A DNA stretch of 64,000 bases from JAPPLB01 sp965218555 (GTDB lineage Bacteria; Acidobacteriota; Terriglobia; Bryobacterales; UBA6623). The notes under the pieces were generated by a model that worked only from the letters and a program-made list of their open reading frames with translations, was not told the origin of the DNA and did no database searches. Below are positions 52,396-60,586 of this stretch, one piece after another. The first letter of the stretch is position 1; each line of letters opens with the position of its first letter. Position numbers and translations under genes: made by a program. The stretch is taken from NCBI GenBank assembly GCA_965218555.1, contig OZ244625.1:4960001-5024000 (forward strand), given 5' to 3'.

Positions 52396-53208
52396 TCATG
52401 TTCCCGTCCCTGCGGGCGGGGTGGCTTCGCCGTCCGCGCGTTGCATGGAACGCCACAGCCCCTGGTGAGCCCTCATCCGGAAGCTGTTCCCGCGGATGTT
52501 GACGATGTGGCAGTGGTGCAGCAGGCGGTCGATCAGGGCCGCCGCCATGACGTCGTCCCCCAGTACTGCGCCCCATTCTTCGAATCCCTTGTTGGAGGTC
52601 AGCACGGTCGAGGCCTGCTCGTGGCGCGCGTTGATCAGCTGGAAGAACAGCACGGCTCCATCGCGGCTGACGGGCAGGTAGCCGATCTCGTCGACGACCA
52701 ACAGCGCCGGATGGGTCAGCATGCGCAGGCGGCGCGCCAGCTGGCCCGCTGCACGGGCCTGCTCCAGCGACTCGATCAGGCTCGCCAGCGTTCCGTAGTA
52801 GACCCGCCGCCCCGACTCCGCCGCGGTGATGGCGAGACTGATGGCCAAGTGCGTCTTGCCGACTCCGGGTGGCCCCAGCAGAACGACGTTCTCCTGGCGG
52901 GCCAGGAACCCGAGCTCGTGCAGACTCTCGATCTGCTCGCGCTTGAGGCTCGGCTGAAAGGCGAAGTCGAACTGCGCCAGGGTCTTCACGGCGGGCAGCC
53001 GGGAGGCGCGCATGGCGGTCTCCAAGCGGCGGTTGTTGCGCAGGGCGATCTGGGCGCCCAGCAGCCGCTCGAGAGCCTCGCCGGCGGTCACGGCGCCGCT
53101 GTCGAGTTGCGCCAGGATGCCGTCCACCGCCTCCAGCGCACCCGGCATCTTCAGGTCGGCCAGCATCGCCCGCAGCCGGGCGCGCCGCCCGTCGGCCGGC
53201 GCGCTCAT
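52396..53208 (-). CDS. istB: IS21-family helper ATPase IstB
   Basis: This 270-residue AAA+ ATPase has Walker A GPPGVGKTH (112-120) and Walker B LLVVDEIGY with D173. Its start overlaps the istA stop by 4 bp. It differs from the 657 gene in sequence and length, so the two elements belong to separate IS21 lineages. Confidence 0.92.
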   Translation of the reverse strand: MSAPADGRRARLRAMLADLKMPGALEAVDGILAQLDSGAVTAGEALERLLGAQIALRNNRRLETAMRASRLPAVKTLAQFDFAFQPSLKREQIESLHELGFLARQENVVLLGPPGVGKTHLAISLAITAAESGRRVYYGTLASLIESLEQARAAGQLARRLRMLTHPALLVVDEIGYLPVSRDGAVLFFQLINARHEQASTVLTSNKGFEEWGAVLGDDVMAAALIDRLLHHCHIVNIRGNSFRMRAHQGLWRSMQRADGEATPPAGTGT

Positions 53209-54254
53209 CGCACCACCTCCGCGTACACCCGCAACGGCCGACGCTCAACGGCCACTGGCGTCGGGGCCCAAGACGGAGCCGCCGGGCGCATCCGGCCTCC
53301 GACGCGCTGGTACGGCCCGCATGCCAACGGCCCCAAGGCTCCCCGCTCGTCACGCTCGAACCGCTCCTGCGGTCGCTCCCCGGTCGTGCCGTGCCGCCGC
53401 ACGTTGGCGGTCTCCGCCAGCCAGCGCTCCGCCTGCTCGTTCAGGTCCGCGTCACTGACAAACTCCCGGCCGTAAAAGAAGCTCTCCCGCACATAGCGGA
53501 TCGGCCGCTCCACCTTGCCCTTGGTCCGTGCCCGGTAGGGCCGGCAGGACCGCGGCCGGAAGCCCCAGTGCGCGGCGAAACGCAAGAACTCTGCGTTCAG
53601 CGCCAGCGGCCCACCCAGCAGGCGGTCGTCGGACACCACCACCGACCGCATCTGGTCGAACAGCAGCTCCTGCGGCACGCCCCCGAAGCGCTCGAAGGCG
53701 CCCTCCAGGCCGCGGCACAGCACCTCCATCGTCTGCCGCTGGAAGAACCGCAGCCACAGCAGCCGCGAGTAGCCCAGCACCACCAGCAGCGCCTGACGCC
53801 GTCCCCACGGCAGCCGGAAGCCGCCGAAGTCTACCTGGCCCTGATGCCCCGGAGGCGTCTCGAACCGTACCACCGGATCCGCTGTCTCCCGTGGCCGGAC
53901 CTGGCGCACGTAATCCCGCACGCTCCCGTAGCAGCCCGGGTATCCCGCCGCCCGCACCTCCTCATACAGCCGCTGCACCGTCAGCTTCGGATACACCTCC
54001 AGGCGCGCCTCGATCATCCCCTTGTACGGGTCCAACTTGCGCGCGATCGGCGCCCGCCGCGCATAGCCGCCCGCCTCCGTGGTCAGCTCCCGGTCCAACT
54101 GACCGGACTCGATCCAGTAGTGGATCGTCCGCCGACTGAGCTGGAACCGCCGTGCCAGCTCGGCCTTCGACACCCCTTGCTCCAAGTAATGCTTCAGCAG
54201 CATCTTCGCCTCCATGTCGTACATCTCTCCGCCCCTCCATGTGGCCTCGCCCAC
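53205..54254 (-). CDS. istA: IS21-family transposase IstA
   Basis: This 349-residue frame more likely starts at Met 11 (MYDMEAKMLL). It has an N-terminal helix-turn-helix (VSKAELARRFQLSRRTIHYWIES) and a DDE core with D142 (QVDFGG), D200 (LLFDQM) and E249 (KGKVERPI). The C-terminus is short compared with some IstA proteins but the catalytic core is complete. It drives transposition of the 52223-54338 element together with IstB. Confidence 0.92.
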   Translation of the reverse strand: MGEATWRGGEMYDMEAKMLLKHYLEQGVSKAELARRFQLSRRTIHYWIESGQLDRELTTEAGGYARRAPIARKLDPYKGMIEARLEVYPKLTVQRLYEEVRAAGYPGCYGSVRDYVRQVRPRETADPVVRFETPPGHQGQVDFGGFRLPWGRRQALLVVLGYSRLLWLRFFQRQTMEVLCRGLEGAFERFGGVPQELLFDQMRSVVVSDDRLLGGPLALNAEFLRFAAHWGFRPRSCRPYRARTKGKVERPIRYVRESFFYGREFVSDADLNEQAERWLAETANVRRHGTTGERPQERFERDERGALGPLACGPYQRVGGRMRPAAPSWAPTPVAVERRPLRVYAEVVR

Positions 54255-54338
54255 ATGCTGGAGCAGCGGTCTTCCCGCCGGTGAAAAGTGTGCAATTTTG
54301 GCTTGTCGAAAATGTGCAAATTAGCATTGCCGCCAACA

Positions 54339-54343
54339 GCTCC
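54339..54343 (+). repeat. Target-site duplication (right copy), GCTCC
   Basis: Right-hand copy of the 5-bp duplication flanking the IS21 element. Confidence 0.85.
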
Positions 54344-57300
54344 GGCCCCACCTGCGGGACTTCGACTTCACAGGCCTTTTCGTGGACGGTCTGGGCTGGA
54401 ACCACTACCAGGCCAAGCCGCTGGCCGTTCTCGTGAACGGCCGCGAATACTCCCTGAAACCCGTTGCGGAAAAGGCGGGATTCGCCGTCTTCGCGTGCGC
54501 CGCGGACCAGGACGGAGCGGTTCCTCCTTACCCCGTCAGGCGCAAGATAGAGAATCAGATCGCCAAGAGCGCCTTCGAGCACCTGGTCATCTTCGCCGAC
54601 GAACAACGGACCACCCAAGTATGGCAATGGGTCAAGCGGGAGCCCGGCAAGCCCGCCGCCTGCCGCGAGCAGCAGTTTCACGCGGGACAGGGCGGCGATC
54701 CCCTCCTCCAACGCCTGGCTCAGATTGCCTTCGACCTGGACGAAGAATCAGGACTCAAGATCTCGACAGTTGCTTCCAAAGTCCGCAAGGCGCTGGATGT
54801 CGAGAAGGTGACCAAGCGCTTCTACGAACGCTTCAGGACCGAGCTGACCTCCTTCGGCAACTTCATCGACGGCATCACCGCCCAGGGCGACCGGGATTGG
54901 TACGCCTCCCTGATGCTCAACCGCATGATGTTCGTCTACTTCATCCAGAAGCAGGGCTTCCTCGACGGTGACCCTGACTACCTCCGCAACCGCCTGCGCA
55001 TGGTCCGGAACCGCAGCGGCAAGGGACGCTTTCAGCAGTTCTACCGCATCTTCCTGCTGCGCCTCTTCCACGAGGGACTCGGGCAGCCCGAAGCTCAGAG
55101 AGCGCCCGACCTCGCCGCCTTGCTGGGCAAGGTCCCCTTCCTCAACGGCGGCCTGTTCGACGTTCACGACCTGGAGCGGGACAACCCGGACATCAGCATC
55201 CCCGACGAGGCCTTCGAGCGGGTCTTCGACTTCTTTGACGGCTACCGCTGGCACCTGGACGAGCGGCCCTACCGCGAGGACAACGAGATCAACCCGGACG
55301 TTCTGGGCTACATCTTCGAGAAGTACGTCAACCAGAAGCAGATGGGTGCCTACTACACCAAGGAGGACATCACCGGCTACATCTCCCGCAACACCGTCGT
55401 CCCGTTCCTCTTCGACGCCGCCAGGAAGGAGTGCCCCGTGGCCTTCGGGCCGGACGGCGGCGTATGGCGGCTGCTGCGGGACGACCCCGACCGCTACATC
55501 TACCCGGCCGTGGGTCACGGCATCGTCTGGAACGCGCGGCAGGCCGAGGACCCCAAGCGGCTGGACGGTCCCTTCGATCTGCCCGGCGAGATCGCGGCGG
55601 GCATCGCCGACGTGTCCAAGCGCGGCGGCTGGAACCGGCCCGCCCCCGACGACTACGCCCTGCCGACGGAGACTTGGCGCGAGGTCGTGGCCCGCCGCCG
55701 GCGATACGCCGAAGTCCGCGCCAAGCTCGCCTCGGGCGAGGTCCAAGAGATCAACGACCTCATCACCCTGAACCTGGACGTCGATCAGTTCGCCAGCGAT
55801 GTCATCACCCAGAGCGAGGGGCCGGAGTTGCTGCGCGCCTTCTGGCGCGCCATGCGCGACGTCTCGGTGCTGGACCCCGCGTGCGGCTCCGGCGCCTTCC
55901 TTTTCGCTGCGTTGAACCTCCTCGAACCCCTCTACACCGCCTGCCTGGAGGGGATGCAAGGCTTCCTCGACGACCTGGAACGGACGGACCGACCCCATCA
56001 TCCCGACGCCCTGCGGGACTTCCGCGAAGTTCTGGAACGGGTCAAGAGGCGCCCCAGTGAGCGGTACTTCATCCTCAAGTCCATCGTCCTGAACAACCTC
56101 TACGGCGTCGACATCATGGAAGAGGCCGTCGAGATCTGCAAGCTGCGCCTGTTCCTCAAGCTCGTCGCCCAACTGGAGACCTACGACCAGATCGAGCCGC
56201 TGCCCGATGTCGACTTCAATATCCGCGCCGGCAACACCCTGGTGGGCTTCACCTCCCTGGACGCGGTACGTCAGGCGATGACCGTCACCCCCGGCGGGCA
56301 GTTTCGGGCTCTGTTCGAGAAGGAAAGCGCCGCCCTCGAGAGGATCGAAGAGGAAGCCGAAATCGCAAGCGCGGCTTTCAACCAGTTCAGATCGCAGCAG
56401 ACCGGGCTCGGCGGAGAAGTGACCGCCGCTGATAAGGCAGACCTGCGCCGCCGCCTGCGCACCCTGAGCGGCGAACTGGACCGCTACTTGGCCACCGAGT
56501 ACGGCGTGGAGCCTGGCGACACCGACGCCTACGAGGCTTGGCGCGCCGGCCACCAGCCCTTCCACTGGTTTGTCGAGTTCTACGGCATCATGCACAAGGG
56601 CGGCTTCGACGTGGTAATAGGGAACCCACCGTATGTGGAGTACAGCAAGGTGCGGAAGGACTACACCATCAAGGGATACCAAACGGAGTCTTGTGGAAAT
56701 CTGTATGCCTTCGTGTTGGAACGTTGCAAGACGCTGGCAAATCGACAAGCGGCGCTAAGCATGATCGTGCCGCTTAGTGGCCACAGCACTCAGCGTATGC
56801 AACCGTTAGTTAGGAATTTCTACGAACACTACACTTCTTGCCATCTTTTTAACATCAGCGCGGACGCCAACCCCAGCGTTCTATTCGACGGTGTCAAATT
56901 CAGGCTTGCAATCTTCGTTGCGTCGAATTATGGCACAAGTATCTTCACAACCAGTTACTCTCGTTGGTACGCCGAGCAAAGGGATAATCTCTTCAACCTG
57001 CTGGAATATACCGACATTGGAGACCTACGGTATGAATCTGCCATTCCCAAGGTGCATGGACCACTTCATTTGCAAGTTCTACGGAAGATGTCGAATGCAA
57101 AGTGCTGTGTGCGGGATGGGCTCACTGTCAAAGGTCGGTCTTTGCATCCCATCTTGTACCATTCAACTCCGGTGAGTTGGATCAGGGCGCATACCTCCGT
57201 GCCGTACTTTTGCAGCGACCGCGACGGCGAAAAGGTTCCCAACGGTCTAAATATCCTCACGCCGAAATCTAAGGCGGAACGCAGCATCCACTGCATTCTC

Positions 57301-57633
57301 TCTAGTACGACGTTCTTCATCAGATGGCTGTCGTTCTCCGATTGTTACCACCTTAACCGGCCAGAGGTACTCACATTTCCGATGAGCCAGAACGATACCC
57401 TAGACTCTCTCTCCCAAGAATTGGAAGAGGACATGGGAGCGAACTCCATACGGCGCGTCTACCACTATAAGACGACTGGCCGGGTCGAGTACGACGAGTT
57501 CTACCTCAAGCTATCCAAACCCATCATCGATAAAATCGACCGCGTGCTCGCCGAGCACTACGGCTTCACGGACGAGGAGCTGGACTTCATCATCAACTAC
57601 GATATCAAGTACAGGATGGGACGAGATAAATGA
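54344..57633 (+). pseudogene. Eco57I/type IIG-like adenine DNA methyltransferase, main part (IS-split)
   Basis: Joining 52198-52222 to this segment gives a 1,104-residue protein (MPVSIEELRPHLRDFDF...). The part in front of the catalytic domain includes a nuclease-like/coupler N-terminus, then the methyltransferase core: motif I VLDPACGSGAFLF (D at about 498 counted from GTG 54382) and motif IV NPPY (748-751). The C-terminal target-recognition region follows. NPPY with DPACGSG indicates N6-adenine methylation. A GTG at 54382 could start a protein lacking only about 23 residues, so partial function is possible. The recognition sequence is unknown. Confidence 0.85.
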
Positions 57634-57712
57634 TCATGCTCCCCCAGGATAGACGGAGCTACATGGCACTTGATAGCGAAACACTGGAGAGTCCGCCGGG
57701 GCTGGAATTCCC

Positions 57713-57948
57713 ATGCCTGTAATACTGAGAGAGGGTCCTTACCGATTCTTCTTCTATTCGGGAGATCGGGACGAACCCCGCCACGTGCACGTGGCGCGCG
57801 ATGATCGAGCCGCAAAATTCTGGCTGGACCCAGTGAGAATTCAGAGCAACGGCGGACTGCGGCGGTCTGAGATACTCCGGTTCAGCGAACAATCGAGGAA
57901 AACCACAGATTGCTCATGGAGGCGTGGAATGATTATTTCAACGATTGA
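57713..57948 (+). pseudogene. DUF4160-family protein, frameshifted
   Basis: MPVILREGPYRFFFYSGDRDEPRHVHVARDD is a DUF4160 N-terminus. Near 57880 (after GAGATACTCCGG) one base appears lost: the original frame would continue VQRTIEENHRLLMEAWNDYFND and stop at 57946-57948, a normal DUF4160 end. The shift instead fuses the protein in frame to DUF2442, giving a 191-codon reading frame. This small protein is usually paired with DUF2442; a toxin-antitoxin or regulatory role has been suggested for such pairs but is not shown here. Confidence 0.75.
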
Positions 57949-58288
57949 GGCGCAGATACCGGAAGCGCAAGAAGTGTCGGTTAGCGAGGACACGCTGAAG
58001 GCTGAGCTCGCGGACGGACGCACCATCTCCGTGCCGCTGGCCTGGTATCCCAGGCTCGTCCACGCCACTCAGGAAGAGCGCAACAACTGGGAGCTCATCG
58101 GAAAGGGTCATGGCATCCGCTGGCCCGACTTGGACGAAGACCTCAGTGTCGAGGGGTTGATCGCGGGCCGTCCTTCGAAGGAGAGCCAACGCTCTTTCAA
58201 GCGATGGCTCGAAGCGAAGCGGGCAGGTCGTAGCGTGCTGCTTTGCGACCTGACAACTGCTGAACGAGAAAGTGACGGCAGGAAGTAG
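57929..58288 (+). CDS. DUF2442-family protein
   Basis: From ATG 57929 (MIISTIEAQ) the protein has 119 residues. LADGRTISVPLAWYPRLVHAT, EERNNWELIGKGHGIRWPDLDEDLSVEGLIAGRPS is the family core. Its start overlaps the intended end of the DUF4160 gene by 20 bp. It is small, cytoplasmic and of unproven function, commonly the second gene of the pair. Confidence 0.85.
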   Translation: MIISTIEAQIPEAQEVSVSEDTLKAELADGRTISVPLAWYPRLVHATQEERNNWELIGKGHGIRWPDLDEDLSVEGLIAGRPSKESQRSFKRWLEAKRAGRSVLLCDLTTAERESDGRK

Positions 58289-58291
58289 CAG

Positions 58292-58888
58292 ATGAAACGG
58301 ACCGGCGTCATCGAGGCGAACGCCCAGGCTGCGGTTCCGCTGCCGCCGGAGACGGCCCACCGGGGCAACCTGAGGCTGCTCGAAGAGCCGCTGACCGCGC
58401 TCTTCTGCTCCGTCCGCTGCCCCGGCGACCTGATCCTCAAGACCTACGATCTGGCCAGGGCAATGCGTGATGCTGGCACACCCGTCATAGGCGGATTCCA
58501 GACGCCGATGGAGAAGGAGTGCCTGCGGCTGCTGCTCCGTGGAACCCAGCCTGTGGTCGTCTGCCCCGCCCGCGGCATCGACAACATGCGCATCCGCCGC
58601 GACTGGAGGGACCCCCTGAAGGAAGGTCGCTTTCTGGTCCTCTCGCCCTTCCCATCCACCCAACGTCGACCCACAGCGGAGCTGGCGGCCCGGCGCAACG
58701 ATCTCGTCGCCGATCTTGCCCGCCAAGTCATCATCGTCCACGCCGCCCCCGGCGGCAAGACCGAAGCCTTCGCCCGCAAGCTGGCGGAATCCGGCAAGCC
58801 TCTCCTGACCCTGGACAGCCCCGCCAACGCGAACTTGATGGAGATGGGGGCGCGGGCGGGGGGCCAAGACGCCAATCTCATGGTTTGA
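58292..58888 (+). CDS. DprA/SLOG-like Rossmann protein of the defence module
   Basis: This 198-residue protein has GGFQTPMEKECLRLLLRGTQPVVVCPARG, a pattern shared with DprA/Smf proteins and the SLOG nucleotide-sensing superfamily. It lacks the flanking domains of full DprA. The AGGAAG ribosome-binding site is 9 bases upstream and the gap to DUF2442 is 3 bp, so the genes are likely co-transcribed. SLOG proteins in defence loci are thought to sense nucleotides or bind DNA ends; the role here is inferred from position. Confidence 0.75.
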   Translation: MKRTGVIEANAQAAVPLPPETAHRGNLRLLEEPLTALFCSVRCPGDLILKTYDLARAMRDAGTPVIGGFQTPMEKECLRLLLRGTQPVVVCPARGIDNMRIRRDWRDPLKEGRFLVLSPFPSTQRRPTAELAARRNDLVADLARQVIIVHAAPGGKTEAFARKLAESGKPLLTLDSPANANLMEMGARAGGQDANLMV

Positions 58889-58906
58889 TGGGGTGTATCA
58901 CCGATT

Positions 58907-60493
58907 ATGACCAATGATCACAACCCAGGCGCCTCGAAAGAGGCCGCGGGCCGACCGATGATCCTGGCCAATGGCATGGTAGTCGACGGAACCGGCTGCG
59001 CCGCCAGGAAGGCGAATGTCCTCGTGCAGGGCGACACCATCGAGGAAGTGGGCGCTATCGAGCCTTCGGCCGATTGGGAGACAAGCGACTGCTCAGGGCT
59101 GCATATCGCTCCGGGTTTCATCGACGTTCACAGCCACGGGGACCAAGAAGCGCTCGATCACCTCCCCAACAAGGTTCTTCAGGGCGTGACAACGGAAATC
59201 GTCGGCAACTGTGGTTTTTCGCTCTTTCCGACGCACCCCAACCCTGACGGCGAACGGCTGACCGGGGAACTCTTTGACGGTGAGCCCGCCGAGGGTATGG
59301 CCGATACCGATGCTTATTTTTCCGCCTTGGCACGGAGAGCCAGCCGCGTGAACGTTGCCGCATTGACGGGTCATAGCACCCTCCGAGCATTCGTCATGAG
59401 AGCACGCCGCGAAGCACGAGAACCGGAGCTGACGCAACTGGAACGGGCTCTTGATGATTGCTTGGCTTCCGGGTCCATCGGTTTGTCGGCTGGTTTGAAC
59501 TGTATCCCCGGAGCTTTCGCTGAGTTTCAGGAGTTGGCACGGCTCTGCCGTGTTGTCAAGAAGCATGGGGCCTTCTATACGAGCCACTTGAGGGACTACA
59601 AGTTCAAGGTTGTCGAAGCGGTGGACGAAGCCATTGCGTTGGGACGGGCCACCGGCGCTCCCGTTCAGCTCTCGCATCTTCAGGTAGTCGGCAAGAAGAA
59701 CTGGCACAAGCTGGACTCGGTTCTCGAGCATGTCGATCGCGCCCATCGGGACGGCCTCGATGTCGCCATGGATGCCTATCCCTACCTGGCGGGCTCCTGC
59801 TCACTGACCCAGCTTCTGCCGTCGTGGTCGCTGGAGGGAGGGATTCCGGGTCTGCTGCAGCGACTGTCAGCGGTCGGGGATTACGAGCGCATCGCCGCTG
59901 AGGCGGATAATGGGATGTCGAATACGTGGGATGACATCTTGATTTGTCAAGTCGGATCGGGTCGCACCGAAGGGATTGTGGGGCGGTCGGTGGCTCGCAT
60001 TTCCGCCGAACGCGAACGCCGGGCGGCGTTCGTTGCACTCGATCTGTTACGGGAGTACTCCGGTAACGTGCGCATCATTTCTATCAACAACAACGAGGGC
60101 AATCTCAAGAGTGTGCTGACGCACGCCCTGACCATGATCATCACGGACGGGCTGGTGATGGAAGGCATCTCACACCCGCGGACGTTCGGGACCTATCCGA
60201 AGTTTCTCGGGGAGTATGTCCGCGAGAAGAAATGGATGTCGCTGGAACAAGCCATCGTCAAGACCAGCGCTTTGGCCGCGCAACGCTTTCGGCTGCAAGG
60301 CCGAGGTACGGTCAAGGCCCGTAATTTTGCGGATCTCGTTGTCTTCGATGCCGACAGCATTGGTGCGGACTCCGACTATCACGGTTGTCGGCGCGATCCG
60401 GAAGGCGTTTGCCACGTCTTGGTTAACGGCCGTTTTGTTGTTCGAGATGGAAAGCTGACCGATGATCTACCAGGAAGGGCCATTCGGCACTGA
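58907..60493 (+). CDS. N-acyl-D-amino-acid deacylase-type amidohydrolase
   Basis: This 528-residue metal-dependent amidohydrolase has the HxH metal site (FIDVHSHGD), a Cys ligand in GNCGFS, and further D-aminoacylase segments (GLSAGLNCIPGAF, YTSHLRDYKFKVVEAVDEAI, LSHLQVVG). It hydrolyses N-acyl-D-amino acids or related amides. The start is ATG 58907. No secretion signal is visible. It is the first gene outside the defence-like module, 18 bp after the DprA-like gene. Confidence 0.88.
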   Translation: MTNDHNPGASKEAAGRPMILANGMVVDGTGCAARKANVLVQGDTIEEVGAIEPSADWETSDCSGLHIAPGFIDVHSHGDQEALDHLPNKVLQGVTTEIVGNCGFSLFPTHPNPDGERLTGELFDGEPAEGMADTDAYFSALARRASRVNVAALTGHSTLRAFVMRARREAREPELTQLERALDDCLASGSIGLSAGLNCIPGAFAEFQELARLCRVVKKHGAFYTSHLRDYKFKVVEAVDEAIALGRATGAPVQLSHLQVVGKKNWHKLDSVLEHVDRAHRDGLDVAMDAYPYLAGSCSLTQLLPSWSLEGGIPGLLQRLSAVGDYERIAAEADNGMSNTWDDILICQVGSGRTEGIVGRSVARISAERERRAAFVALDLLREYSGNVRIISINNNEGNLKSVLTHALTMIITDGLVMEGISHPRTFGTYPKFLGEYVREKKWMSLEQAIVKTSALAAQRFRLQGRGTVKARNFADLVVFDADSIGADSDYHGCRRDPEGVCHVLVNGRFVVRDGKLTDDLPGRAIRH

Positions 60494-60586
60494 TTATCCG
60501 CGCCGCGGCTCCCGGACACGCCTTGCTGTGCACGCAGCCCTGGGCACGATTCCTGATCAGCAATGAGACAAAGCGAGGATAGTGGG

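Larger units (their letters stand above)
52223..54338 (-). mobile_element. Complete IS21-family element inserted in the methyltransferase gene
   Basis: The element is 2,116 bp and carries istA and istB on the minus strand. The two termini both start TGT and align without gaps when one is reverse-complemented over nearly 60 bases; inner blocks such as CAA, AAAATTGCACAC match. Left-end repeats lie at 52229-52249 and 52253-52273 (24 bp apart). The 5-bp TSD and intact ends and genes indicate a recent, possibly still mobile insertion. Confidence 0.93.

Noticed and set aside
52384..53475. Plus-strand frame of 363 codons inside the second IS21 element
   Set aside because: Mirror of istB/istA; the minus-strand genes have clear catalytic motifs.
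54748..56748. Antisense open frame of 666 codons inside the methyltransferase gene
   Set aside because: It lies antisense to a clear motif-bearing methyltransferase and shows only low-complexity Val/Asp/Gly-rich sequence, as expected for a mirror frame in GC-rich DNA.
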